A stretch of DNA of 64,000 nucleotides, from contig NZ_CAKKNC010000001.1 in NCBI RefSeq assembly GCF_918741285.1, positions 496,001-560,000 of the forward strand, written 5' to 3'. Below the pieces are notes generated by a model, which did not search any database, was not told the origin of the DNA, and was given only the letters and a program-made list of their open reading frames with translations. This DNA comes from Sphingobium sp. CECT 9361 (lineage in GTDB: Bacteria > Pseudomonadota > Alphaproteobacteria > Sphingomonadales > Sphingomonadaceae). The position numbers were made by a program, and so were the translations under genes. Below, piece by piece: positions 54,733 through 63,178 of the stretch (positions are counted from its first letter, which is position 1; each line of letters opens with the position of its first letter).

Positions 54733-57729
54733 ATGGGCGTTCTGCAATATTCAACGGTAACAAGCCGTGCACAGACCAAACAGCGCGGTAGACTGAGCCT
54801 GCTCGCAACTATCGGCACGGCGGCCTTCTGCCTTGCGGCGCAAACCGCTGATGCGCAGGATGTAGCTCCAGCACCTGACATTGACGAACCTGCGTCGGAA
54901 TCGATGGACATCACCGTCACCGGATCGCGCATCGTCCGCGACGGCTATGACGCGCCGACACCGGTCAGCGTCATCAGCACCAAGGAACTGAAGTCCGAAG
55001 CGCCCGCCAATATTTCCGACTTCGTGAACACACTTCCCGCGGTACGCGGCAGCGGCACCGCGGCCAGCAGCAACGGATCGCTCTCGAACGGTGCCGCCGG
55101 TATCAACAGCGTCAACTTGCGCAACCTGGGTGCCAACCGCACCTTGGTATTGTTCGATGGCCAACGTTCCGTCGCCTCCACGACCACGGGACAGGTCGAC
55201 GTCAACACCTTCCCGCAGGCGCTGATTGCGCGTGTCGAGGTGGTGACCGGCGGCGCGTCCTCCGCTTATGGGTCGGACGCCGTATCGGGCGTCGTTAACT
55301 TCATTCTCGACAAGGAATTCAAAGGTTTCAAGGCTGAGTATGAGCATGGCGTCACCACCTTTGGCGACGGGCCCAACCACAAATTCAGCGCCACGGGCGG
55401 CAAGGAATTCGCTGACGGCAAGGGCCACATCCTGCTGAGCGGCGAATATTTTACCCAAAAGGGCATCCAGGCGATTGATCGCGACTGGAACGAAAGCGGC
55501 TATTTCTTGGCGAATAATCCGGCCTACAGCGCAGCAACCTGTCGCGATGCTGCATCGCTCAACACCCCCTGCGTGCCGGAATATATCGTGTCAGACGGTA
55601 TCGGCACCGGCCAGTTCACGCCCGGCGGCCTCATCAGCACCGGTCCGCTGCGCGGCACCTATTTTGGCAGCGTCAATCCGGCAACCGGCAAGGCGACGGT
55701 CAATCAACTTAACTTCGGCGCCACCAGCGGGCAGTGGATGCTCGGCGGCGACACCGACATCACGACCGCAGGCCATCGCGGCAGCGCAACGCTGCTGCCT
55801 TCGGAAAGACGCGCCAGCGCCTTTGGCCGCGTAAGCTACGAATTTTCACCTGCTTTCGAGTTGTACGGCCAACTGTCGTACAGCTACTACACCGGCAAAA
55901 GCTTCTATCAGCAGACGCCGACAACCGGCGTGACGATCCAGCGCGACAACGCCTATCTGCCCGACTCCGTGCGTGCAGCGATGGTCGCGAACAACCTCAA
56001 CTCGATTCAGATCGGCACCAGCAACGTCGAAATTCCGCCTCAGGGCAGCGATAACGAGCGTGAAGTCGGCCGCTATGTCGTGGGTGCCAACGGCGATTTC
56101 GGTGTGTTCGGAAAGGAATGGAGCTGGGACGCTTACTATCAATACGGGCAGACCAAGACACGTGAGCTGCTGACCAACGCCTGGAATATCCAGCGCATGA
56201 ATCTGGCCACCGATGCCGTCGTCGCGCCGGCCGGTAACGCAGCGGGCATCGCAGCAGGCACCATCGTCTGCCGCTCGACCCTGACCAGCCCGACCAATGG
56301 CTGTATACCGCTGAACCGTATCGGCGCGGGCGGCGCGTCTCAGGCGGCGGTCAACTATGTGCTGTACAACGACATCGGCGCACAGCCGCTCCGTACGCAG
56401 AATCTCAAGCAGGAAGTGGCGGCGTTCAACTTCTCCACCAACAATCTGTTCGATATGTGGGCTGGGCCAGTCTCGATCGCCTTTGGTGGCGAATATCGCA
56501 AGGAATCGGTGACGGGCTTTGTCGATCCGCTCTTTCAGCCGAGCGTCTCCAACGGTGTAACCACTGGCACCTGGATCTACGGCAACTATTTGCCCACCAA
56601 GGGCCGATACAATGTGAAGGAAGCCTATGTCGAAACCATCGTGCCGATCTTCAAAGGCATGGATTTCAACGGCGCCTTCCGCATCACCGATTATTCTACG
56701 TCGGGTACGGTCAAGACCTGGAAGGCTGGCCTGACATGGCAGGCGATTGACGACATCAAGTTCCGCGGCACCGTATCCCGCGATATCCGCGCGCCCAACC
56801 TGTCGGAGTTGTTCGCACCGGGCACGGGCCGCACCAACACCGTCAACGTGCCGCAGGCGAACGGCACGGTCGCCGCGAACCAGTTCAACGAGTCGACTGT
56901 AGGCAATGCCAATCTGCGCCCCGAAGTCGCCAAGACTTATGGCGCGGGTGTCATCGTAACGCCCACTTTCCTGCCGGGTCTTGCTCTGTCTGTCGATTAT
57001 TACGACATCACGCTGAAGGATGCGATCTCATCGTTGACGGCACAGACTCTGACGGATCAGTGCTATCTCCAGAACATCGCAGCGGCCTGTACGTTCATTT
57101 CCACCACGGGCGGTCGCGGCGTCACGACACCGGGCCTTGCCGTCACCAGCATCGAAATCAAGCCGACCAACTTCGTCAGCGTCAAGACACGCGGTATCGA
57201 TTTCGAAGCCAGCTATCGCCGTCCTGCTTTCGGTGGCAACATCACGCTCCGCGCCCTTGCCAGCCGTGCGTTGGAATTGACCACCAAGAACGGCGTGACG
57301 CTAGATACCGATAGTGCAGGCGAGAACACCGGAAGTCTGCCGGACTGGACCTACCGTCTGACCGCTGGCTACGACAATGACAGCATTGCGTTCCAGTTCG
57401 TCGGTCGCGGCGTCAGCGGCGGTGTCTACAACAACAATTATGTCGTCTGCTCGACCGATTGCCCCGTCTCTACAGCGGATAATCGCACCATCAACCGGAA
57501 CAAGATCCCCGGTGCGTTCTACCTCGATTTCAACACGAGCTACTCGTTTGAAGTCAGCAACGCCAAGATGCAGGCATTCATATCGATCCGCAACATACTC
57601 AATACCGATCCGGTCAATGTCGGCAACGGCCCGACCGGCAACAACACACCTGCCTATCCGCAGACCAATCGCAGTCTCTATGATGTGCTTGGTCGCGTAT
57701 TCCGCATGGGCGTTCGCCTGGCGATCTGA
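54733..57729 (+). CDS. TonB-dependent outer-membrane receptor
   Basis: The protein has 998 residues. The signal ends near TADAQ; a TonB-box-like segment (SMDITVTGSRI) precedes the plug domain (about 55-180; PTPVSVISTKELKSEAPANI, RVEVVTGGASSAYGSDAVSG). A 22-strand barrel follows, ending FRMGVRLAI. It belongs to the group with the SSAYG/GSDAVSGVVNF plug that is greatly expanded in sphingomonads and often imports peptides or complex organics. An AGGGGGA Shine-Dalgarno lies ten bases upstream. It is divergent from the Lrp regulator and upstream of two amidohydrolases, which suggests the substrate is a peptide or N-acyl amino compound. Confidence 0.95.
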   Translation: MGVLQYSTVTSRAQTKQRGRLSLLATIGTAAFCLAAQTADAQDVAPAPDIDEPASESMDITVTGSRIVRDGYDAPTPVSVISTKELKSEAPANISDFVNTLPAVRGSGTAASSNGSLSNGAAGINSVNLRNLGANRTLVLFDGQRSVASTTTGQVDVNTFPQALIARVEVVTGGASSAYGSDAVSGVVNFILDKEFKGFKAEYEHGVTTFGDGPNHKFSATGGKEFADGKGHILLSGEYFTQKGIQAIDRDWNESGYFLANNPAYSAATCRDAASLNTPCVPEYIVSDGIGTGQFTPGGLISTGPLRGTYFGSVNPATGKATVNQLNFGATSGQWMLGGDTDITTAGHRGSATLLPSERRASAFGRVSYEFSPAFELYGQLSYSYYTGKSFYQQTPTTGVTIQRDNAYLPDSVRAAMVANNLNSIQIGTSNVEIPPQGSDNEREVGRYVVGANGDFGVFGKEWSWDAYYQYGQTKTRELLTNAWNIQRMNLATDAVVAPAGNAAGIAAGTIVCRSTLTSPTNGCIPLNRIGAGGASQAAVNYVLYNDIGAQPLRTQNLKQEVAAFNFSTNNLFDMWAGPVSIAFGGEYRKESVTGFVDPLFQPSVSNGVTTGTWIYGNYLPTKGRYNVKEAYVETIVPIFKGMDFNGAFRITDYSTSGTVKTWKAGLTWQAIDDIKFRGTVSRDIRAPNLSELFAPGTGRTNTVNVPQANGTVAANQFNESTVGNANLRPEVAKTYGAGVIVTPTFLPGLALSVDYYDITLKDAISSLTAQTLTDQCYLQNIAAACTFISTTGGRGVTTPGLAVTSIEIKPTNFVSVKTRGIDFEASYRRPAFGGNITLRALASRALELTTKNGVTLDTDSAGENTGSLPDWTYRLTAGYDNDSIAFQFVGRGVSGGVYNNNYVVCSTDCPVSTADNRTINRNKIPGAFYLDFNTSYSFEVSNAKMQAFISIRNILNTDPVNVGNGPTGNNTPAYPQTNRSLYDVLGRVFRMGVRLAI

Positions 57730-57743
57730 TGTGGGGCAGCACG

Positions 57744-57777
57744 CGGACCGGGCGCTCTCCCCTTCTCGCCCGGTCCG
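57744..57777 (+). terminator. Strong hairpin after the TonB receptor gene
   Basis: CGGACCGGGCG at 57744-57754 pairs perfectly with CGCCCGGTCCG at 57767-57777 around a 12-base loop. There is no T tract, so it may stabilise or partly end the receptor transcript rather than fully terminate before the amidohydrolase gene. Confidence 0.6.
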
Positions 57778-57858
57778 GCTCTGCCGCATTTCCCTGAAAG
57801 TAACTGTCGCTCACAACGGCCTGGCAAACGGGCCGATTTCTGCCCCGGAGGATGAACA

Positions 57859-59454
57859 ATGACCCTGACACGCACGACATTAATGGCCAGTTTGCTGGCG
57901 ACTGCCGCATTGGCCGCGCCGTTACAGTCCGCCCATGCCGAGGCCAGCCCGAAGCTGAAAAAAGAAGCGATGGCTGGCGTCGATGCCCGCGCAAAGCTGG
58001 TGCAGGAAATGGTGGATTCCGTGTTCAGCTTTGCCGAACCGGGCTTTCAGGAATTCAAGACTTCGGAATATCTGACTGCCATTCTCGAAAAGAACGGCTT
58101 CACCATCACGCATGGCGTCGCAGGCATCCCAACAGCGTGGACGGCAACCTGGGGCACCGAAGGCCCAATGATTGCGCTGGGCAGCGATATCGATGGACTG
58201 CTCGGATTGTCGCAATATCCCGGATCGCCGGTCGTCAAGCCAATGGTGGAAGGTGCGCCGGGTCATGGCGAAGGCCATAACTCCGGTATGCCGCTCATCG
58301 TCGCCGCCGCGCTGGCGACCAAGGATGTGATGGTCAAGAACAACATCAAGGGTCGGTTGATGCTGTGGCCCGGCGTCGCGGAAGAATTGCTGGCGACCAA
58401 GGCTTATTTCGTGCGCGCTGGCATGTTCAAGGATGTCGATGCGTCGATCTTCACGCATGTCGGGTCGAACTTCGGCACGGGCTATGGCGACAGCGGCAAT
58501 AACGGCATGGTCTCGGTAGAATATACGTTCAAGGGCAAGACGGCTCACGCCGCCGGACAACCCTGGTCCGGGCGCAGCGCGCTCGATGGCGTCGAATTGA
58601 TGGATCTGGCCTGGAACATGCGGCGGGAGCATTTGCCGCTGACGCAGCGGTCGCATTACGTCATCACCAACGGAGGCGGACAGCCCAATATCGTGCCGGG
58701 CGTCGCTTCGGTCTGGTATTATTTCCGCGAGCAGAATTTCAAGTCGATCCGTGCGCTTTACGAAACCGGTACCACCATCGCCGAAGCCGCCGCCAAGGCG
58801 ACCGGCACCACAGTAACGAAGCGCGTGCTGGGCTACGCCGCACCCAATTTCGGCAATAAGCCGATGGCCGAGGCCGCGTACAAGAACATCCAGATGGTCG
58901 GCCTGCCCAAATGGACGGCGGACGATCAGGCCTTTGCCAAGGCCGCGCAGACCGCCAACGATCAGCCGATTGCGCCGCTGCCCACCACAATCCCGCCGCT
59001 TTCCACCCCCGAAACGCGCGGGCCGTCTATGGGCGGCGGGTCGGACGATATTGGCGACATCATGTGGACGGTGCCGACCATCACCATCCGCTTCCCCTCC
59101 AACATTCCCAGCATGATCGGCCACAATGTCCAATCCGCTTTCGCGATGGCGACGCCGATTGCGCATAAGGGCGCGGTTGCCGGTGCCAAGGCCGTGGCGC
59201 TGACCGTGCTCGACCTGCTGACCACCCCCGCGCTCATCGTAAAGGCGAAGGAGTATCAGCAGACCGTCCAGTTCAAGGACGAGAAATACGATCCCGTGCT
59301 GACCGCAGAGGATCAGCCCGCCATCCACCTCAACCACGATATCATGGTGCAGATGCGGCCGAAGATGGAAAAGTTCTACTACGATCCGTCGAAGTACAGC
59401 AGCTATCTGGAACAACTCGGCATCACCTATCCCGACCTCAAGACCGGCAAATAA
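57859..59454 (+). CDS. Exported M20-family amidohydrolase, copy 1
   Basis: The protein has 531 residues, with GGAGGATGAACA before the ATG. The signal peptide (MTLTRTTLMASLLATAALAA... to AHA) indicates export. The M20D/AbgB-like fold is visible: LGSDIDGLLG, GHGEGHNSGMPLIVAAALA (metal ligands), WPGVAEELLATKAYF with the Glu pair, and a lid domain (SVEYTFKGKTAHAAGQPWSG). M20D enzymes split the amide of p-aminobenzoyl-glutamate, N-acyl amino acids or dipeptides. The mature protein is longer than typical AbgB. It follows the TonB receptor gene and has a near-duplicate right after it. Confidence 0.9.
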   Translation: MTLTRTTLMASLLATAALAAPLQSAHAEASPKLKKEAMAGVDARAKLVQEMVDSVFSFAEPGFQEFKTSEYLTAILEKNGFTITHGVAGIPTAWTATWGTEGPMIALGSDIDGLLGLSQYPGSPVVKPMVEGAPGHGEGHNSGMPLIVAAALATKDVMVKNNIKGRLMLWPGVAEELLATKAYFVRAGMFKDVDASIFTHVGSNFGTGYGDSGNNGMVSVEYTFKGKTAHAAGQPWSGRSALDGVELMDLAWNMRREHLPLTQRSHYVITNGGGQPNIVPGVASVWYYFREQNFKSIRALYETGTTIAEAAAKATGTTVTKRVLGYAAPNFGNKPMAEAAYKNIQMVGLPKWTADDQAFAKAAQTANDQPIAPLPTTIPPLSTPETRGPSMGGGSDDIGDIMWTVPTITIRFPSNIPSMIGHNVQSAFAMATPIAHKGAVAGAKAVALTVLDLLTTPALIVKAKEYQQTVQFKDEKYDPVLTAEDQPAIHLNHDIMVQMRPKMEKFYYDPSKYSSYLEQLGITYPDLKTGK

Positions 59455-59465
59455 GCACTGACCAA

Positions 59466-59495
59466 CCCCCGGCGGATCGCTTCGCCGGGGGCTTT
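59466..59495 (+). terminator. Hairpin between the two amidohydrolase genes
   Basis: CCCCCGGCG (59466-59474) pairs with CGCCGGGGG (59483-59491) across an 8-base loop, then CTTTG. The T tract is weak, so some read-through into copy 2 is likely. Confidence 0.65.
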
Positions 59496-59542
59496 GCTGT
59501 CTTTCCCAAAGCTACCGCCCACATCTACCGAAAGCGCCTCTC

Positions 59543-61129
59543 ATGACCAGAACCCTTTCCTCCTGCGCCGCCCTGCTTCTCGCCGCCAGCGCCTTCACCG
59601 CGCCGCAAACGGCCTGTGCGCAGGCCGGTCCCGCGCTGAAAAAGGCAGCCATCGTGGAGGTCGATGCCCGCGCAAAGCTGGTGCAGGAAATGGTCGATTC
59701 GGTGTTCAGCTTCGCCGAGCCGGGGTTTCAGGAGGTCAAGACGTCGGAATATCTGACCGGCATTCTTGAAAAGAACGGCTTCACAATCACCCGCGGCGCT
59801 GCCGGAATCCCGACGGCATGGACGGCGACATGGGGGGAGGGCGGTCCGCTGATCGCGCTCGGCAGCGACATCGACGGGCTGCTGGGCTTATCGCAGGCCC
59901 CCGGCTCCGCAAAGATCGTGCCGCAGGTGGAAGGGGCGCCGGGTCATGGCGAGGGGCATAATTCGGGTATGCCGCTGATGATTGCTGCCGCGCTTGCGGC
60001 CAAGGACGTGATGGTCAGGAACAACATCAAGGGCCGCCTGATGCTGTGGCCCGGCGTGGCAGAGGAACTGCTGGCGACCAAGGCGTTCTATGTCCGCGAT
60101 GGGATGTTCAAGGGGGTCGATGCCTCGATCTTCACTCATGTCAGTTCTGGTTTCGGCACCGGCTATGGCAATCTGGGCCTCAACGGCATGGTCTCGGTCG
60201 AATATACCTTCCAAGGCAAGACTGCGCATGGGGCCGCGCCCTGGAATGGTCGCAGCGCGCTTGACGCTGTCGAATGGATGGATGCTGCCTGGAATTTCCG
60301 GCGCGAACATCTGCCGCTCAGCCAGCGGTCGCATTATGTCATCACCAATGGCGGTGGACAGCCCAACATCGTGCCGGGCGTCGCCTCGGTCTGGTATTAT
60401 TTCCGCGAGAAAGACTTCAAATCGATCAAAGATCTGTTCGCTACCGGCAATACCGTGTCGGAAGCGGCGGCGCAGGCGACCGGCACCACCGTCTCCCGCA
60501 AGGTGCTGGGCTATGCCGCACCCAATTACGGCAACAAGCCGCTGGCCGAAGCTGCCTATGCCAATATTCAGATGGTCGGCATGCCCAAATGGAGCGCCGC
60601 GGATCAGACATTTGCCAAGATGGTCCAGACCGAAAATGATTTCAAACTCAAGCCGCTCGATAGCCAGATCACGCCACTGTCGACACCCGAAACGCGCGGC
60701 GGCGCCAATTTTGGCGGGTCGGATGACATCGGCGATGTCATGTGGACGGTGCCCACGATCACTATCGGTTTCCCGTCCAACATTCCCAACACCATCGGCC
60801 ATCATGTGACCTCGGCAATGGCGATGGCGACGCCCATCGCGCACAAGGGCGCCGTGGCAGGCGCAAAGGCTGTCGCGCTGACCGTCCTCGACCTGATGAC
60901 GACGCCTGCGCTGATTGCCAAGGCAAAGGACTATCAGCAGACCGTCCAGTTCAAGGACGAGAAATACGATCCCGCGCTGACGCCGGAGGACAAGCCCGCC
61001 ATCTTCCTCAATACGGAAATCATGTCGCGGATGCGCCCAAAGATGGAGCAATTTTATTACGATCCGTCGAAATATGGCAGCTATCTGGAACAGCTCGGCG
61101 TCGCCTATCCCCCCATTGCGCCAAAATGA
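59543..61129 (+). CDS. Exported M20-family amidohydrolase, copy 2
   Basis: The protein has 528 residues and a signal peptide (MTRTLSSCAALLLAASAFTA... to CAQA). It is very similar to copy 1 over the whole mature part: LVQEMVDSVFSFAEPGFQEV, LGSDIDGLLG, GHGEGHNSGMPLMIAAALA, WPGVAEELLATKAFY. Differences cluster in the lid (KTAHGAAPWNG versus KTAHAAGQPWSG) and in a loop before STPETRG, where copy 1 is Pro-rich and copy 2 carries TENDFKLKPLDSQ. The pair is a tandem duplication, and the second copy may differ in substrate. No strong Shine-Dalgarno is visible. Confidence 0.9.
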   Translation: MTRTLSSCAALLLAASAFTAPQTACAQAGPALKKAAIVEVDARAKLVQEMVDSVFSFAEPGFQEVKTSEYLTGILEKNGFTITRGAAGIPTAWTATWGEGGPLIALGSDIDGLLGLSQAPGSAKIVPQVEGAPGHGEGHNSGMPLMIAAALAAKDVMVRNNIKGRLMLWPGVAEELLATKAFYVRDGMFKGVDASIFTHVSSGFGTGYGNLGLNGMVSVEYTFQGKTAHGAAPWNGRSALDAVEWMDAAWNFRREHLPLSQRSHYVITNGGGQPNIVPGVASVWYYFREKDFKSIKDLFATGNTVSEAAAQATGTTVSRKVLGYAAPNYGNKPLAEAAYANIQMVGMPKWSAADQTFAKMVQTENDFKLKPLDSQITPLSTPETRGGANFGGSDDIGDVMWTVPTITIGFPSNIPNTIGHHVTSAMAMATPIAHKGAVAGAKAVALTVLDLMTTPALIAKAKDYQQTVQFKDEKYDPALTPEDKPAIFLNTEIMSRMRPKMEQFYYDPSKYGSYLEQLGVAYPPIAPK

Positions 61130-61206
61130 TCGGAATTATGCGCTAATCAGTGCTGCGACGCACAAAAAGCGCTGGACATCCGCGTCTCAGCGAACAATTT
61201 GAACGC

Positions 61207-61512
61207 ATGGATACGAACCGCATCTTTTTCGAGGCCATCGCGCTGCGCAAATGCGTGCAGGCAACCTATAATCGCACCGTCGCGATGCTGGCTCCGCACA
61301 TTCTCTACACACGCCATGACGAGCTGTATCTCGACGCCGTGACCGTGGAACGCGAAGGGCAGCCGCCCCGTGAGTTAAAGCTCGGCACGTTCAAGCTGGC
61401 CGGGCTTAAGGATGTCCTTATTACCAATACCCCGTTCGACCGGATGCCGCTCTACGATCCCAAGGACCCGAAATATGAAGGCGTCACTGTCTTCGCTGTC
61501 GATCCGGGCTGA
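61207..61512 (+). CDS. Small conserved-looking protein, possibly WYL-like
   Basis: The protein has 101 residues from the ATG at 61207 (MDTNRIFFEAIALRKCV). The order helix-strand (IALRKCVQATYNRTV), then MLAPHILYTRHDELYLDAVTV and ELKLGTFKLAGLKDVLI recalls a lone WYL domain (Sm-like ligand-binding fold), but the match is my impression only. It is cytoplasmic by sequence. It is followed by a strong bidirectional terminator and then the tRNA fragment, so it is the last gene of the chromosomal backbone. Confidence 0.65.
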   Translation: MDTNRIFFEAIALRKCVQATYNRTVAMLAPHILYTRHDELYLDAVTVEREGQPPRELKLGTFKLAGLKDVLITNTPFDRMPLYDPKDPKYEGVTVFAVDPG

Positions 61513-61535
61513 TCCCGTTTTTCACGCCGGAATAT

Positions 61536-61571
61536 AAAAACCCCGCCAGTGCGCTGCACGGCGGGGTTTTT
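61536..61571. terminator. Bidirectional intrinsic terminator
   Basis: AAAAACCCCGCC (61536-61547) pairs perfectly with GGCGGGGTTTTT (61560-61571) around a 12-base loop, giving a T tract on both strands. It ends the small gene on the plus strand and would end transcription of the tRNA on the minus strand. Confidence 0.9.
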
Positions 61572-61573
61572 AA

Positions 61574-61626
61574 TGGTGGGCGTGGCAAGGATTGAACTTG
61601 CGACCCCTGCGATGGCAACACAGCGC
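61574..61626 (-). pseudogene. 3' half of a tRNA gene (likely attachment-site remnant)
   Basis: Read on the minus strand from 61626, this has an anticodon arm with stem CTGTG/CGCAG and loop TTGCCAT, a variable region GGGTC, a perfect T arm GCAAG-TTCAATC-CTTGC, the acceptor strand CACGCCC, and ACCA at the end (61577-61574). The D arm and the 5' acceptor strand are missing: beyond 61626 the sequence turns AT-rich and cannot pair. The body resembles a tRNA-Val(GAC), but the anticodon position reads GCC. Such 3' fragments are produced when an integrative element inserts in a tRNA gene. The orientation predicts the intact tRNA and the rest of the element to the right, outside the window. Confidence 0.75.
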
Positions 61627-61791
61627 ATGATTTAAAAAAGACCTGATTTCTGTCACTTATAGTAGCTCAAGTTGTAGAACGTGACAAGAACATGGGGCCT
61701 TTTTCCACTGGTTGCACGCAAAACACACGCGAGAAGTTTGCAGGATTTTTTCCTGCCGAAGTGGTCCGCTGAGTAGCACGCCGCGAAACGA

Positions 61792-61953
61792 TCACTGAAG
61801 ACTCCCATATTTCTTGGGCCAACGGCAATATGTCTGCTCGCTGGCAGCAATCCCGCGGCACGCCTCAGCAGTACTCGCGCCCCGCGCCAGCACAATCTCA
61901 ACTTCACGCGGCTTTCCGATAAACCCTTCCGGCTTGTGCTTCTCGCTCGGCAT
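61792..61953 (-). pseudogene. Truncated IS3-family transposase OrfA (IS407-like group)
   Basis: The 53-codon frame starts at an ATG at 61953 (MPSEKHKPEGFIGKPREVEI) and stops at 61792. It matches the start of the IS3/IS407-type OrfA helix-turn-helix protein, including ASTAEACRGIAASEQTYCRW and KKYGSLQ. A full OrfA is nearly twice as long, and the sequence after the stop does not resume it; OrfB is absent. It is non-functional debris next to the putative island end. Confidence 0.7.
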
Positions 61954-62022
61954 TCGTCATCCCCTTCGTGTTCCAGACTGTCATAGTCTCTGGGCCACTC
62001 AGCGCGGGGGGGGGGCAGATCA
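61792..62022 (-). mobile_element. IS3-family insertion sequence remnant
   Basis: The right limit is set by TGATCTGCCCCC on the minus strand (ending at 62022), which matches the terminal inverted repeat style of IS407-group elements, followed by a run of ten C (plus-strand G at 62006-62015). The left end and OrfB are lost, so neither the second inverted repeat nor a target-site duplication can be seen. Confidence 0.6.
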
Positions 62023-62154
62023 ACGAGTCGCCGTAGGGAAACTCAAGCAAGAATAATGGAGGATAAGTGCCCCTCCCAACTCCAGCTTAGAAACCTGCCC
62101 TACGTACAACAGAATGAAGTGCGGCAGACTCCGATTTTCTCACGCCCTCTCATA

Positions 62155-62184
62155 TTGCAATACTACATCGTATAGTATACTATA
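62155..62184 (+). promoter_or_regulatory. Promoter with palindromic operator upstream of the VOC dioxygenase gene
   Basis: TATAGTATACTATA (62171-62184) is a perfect 14-base palindrome centred on GTATAC, a core typical of GntR-family (FCD) operators. A candidate -35 TTGCAA (62155-62160) and -10 TATACT (62176-62181) overlap it, so a bound repressor would block polymerase. A second TATAAT at 62197-62202 lies only 12 bases before the start codon. The regulator gene is not in the window. Confidence 0.6.
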
Positions 62185-62214
62185 GTTTGCATTAGATATA
62201 ATGGAGCGATGGCG

Positions 62215-63114
62215 ATGAAGGTTTCAAGCGTGCGGGGCCTGGTTCTTGGAACTCCGGCGGTAGAGATGTCACGTCGTTTTTACAGCGATGTATGGGGATT
62301 GACCGAGGTTGCCTACACCGGGTCGCGGTTGGCTTATTTTACCTGTGGTGGTGCCGATCATTGGGTGCTCGGTCTGGAGCAAAGCGAAGTGCCCCAGATG
62401 TCTCGGTTGCGTTTGGGCGTCGACACGTCAGGCGATATCGATTGTCTAGCGGAGCGACTGGTCGGCGACGGTCTCGAAATCGATAGCCTGCCCGCCCCCC
62501 TCTTGGGCCCCGGCGATTATTATGGTTTTACAATGAAGGATAATGCGGGTCGGCTTGTTGAAATCAGCGCGCTGGAAACGCCACGGTCTGGCGCGAGAAC
62601 GGATCCCAGCGGAACAAGCCACATAGTTCTCAATTGCGCCGATGTTCGGGCCTGTGTCGATTTCTACGAGCGCCATTTCGGTTTCGAAGTGTCCGACTGG
62701 TATGAAGGAGACGGCCTCATTTTTATGCGGTGCAACTCGGCACACCACAGCATTGCGCTGGCAAAATCAGATCGGGACACACTGAATCACGTCGCTTATC
62801 AAATGCAGGATCTGGAATCGGTTGTTCGCAACAGCGAGCGGATTAAGCATGATGCTGGGCAAAACCCAATCTGGGGGCCCGGCCGTCACGGGCCTGGCGG
62901 GAATGTTTTCTCTTACTTCAAAGACCCTGCGGGCTTTGTTTGCGAATATACCGCTGAACTTATTCAGATCGGCCCCGATGATAAATGGGTGGCGAAAGCT
63001 TGGACACCCGGACCGAACGTCTCGAATGTCTGGCAGACCGGAGGTGCTCCTCCAGCGGCAGCAGCGTCGATGAGCGGTGCGGGCCAGTTCCAAAAAAACG
63101 ACGGCGGCCACTAG
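62215..63114 (+). CDS. Extradiol ring-cleavage dioxygenase (VOC superfamily)
   Basis: The protein has 299 residues from the ATG at 62215, eight bases after GGAG; an ATG two codons earlier is also possible. Two VOC modules: residues 1-125 (VRGLVLGTPAVEMSRRFYSD) and 130-260. The second holds the metal ligands His in SHIVLNCADV, His in LNHVAYQM and Glu in GFVCEYTAE, plus the HGPGGN and YFKDPAG signature of type I extradiol enzymes. It should cleave a catechol-like ring with Fe(II). The substrate is unknown. A palindromic operator precedes it and a dehydrogenase gene follows, suggesting an inducible aromatic-catabolism operon. Confidence 0.88.
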   Translation: MKVSSVRGLVLGTPAVEMSRRFYSDVWGLTEVAYTGSRLAYFTCGGADHWVLGLEQSEVPQMSRLRLGVDTSGDIDCLAERLVGDGLEIDSLPAPLLGPGDYYGFTMKDNAGRLVEISALETPRSGARTDPSGTSHIVLNCADVRACVDFYERHFGFEVSDWYEGDGLIFMRCNSAHHSIALAKSDRDTLNHVAYQMQDLESVVRNSERIKHDAGQNPIWGPGRHGPGGNVFSYFKDPAGFVCEYTAELIQIGPDDKWVAKAWTPGPNVSNVWQTGGAPPAAAASMSGAGQFQKNDGGH

Positions 63115-63178
63115 CGGAGGGCTCGGCAAGTTTCTGCAAGCGCGCTTCTTATAATTCTGGGCTGGGGATGTTTTGGCA

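Noticed and set aside
61574..61626. Complete functional tRNA gene
   Set aside because: The D arm and 5' acceptor strand are absent; sequence beyond 61626 cannot pair with the acceptor 3' strand.
62197..62202. Perfect TATAAT just before the dioxygenase gene as the main promoter
   Set aside because: It would start transcription at or next to the first ATG; a leaderless transcript is possible, but the TTGCAA/TATACT pair with the overlapping operator is a better fit with the Shine-Dalgarno used by the ATG at 62215.
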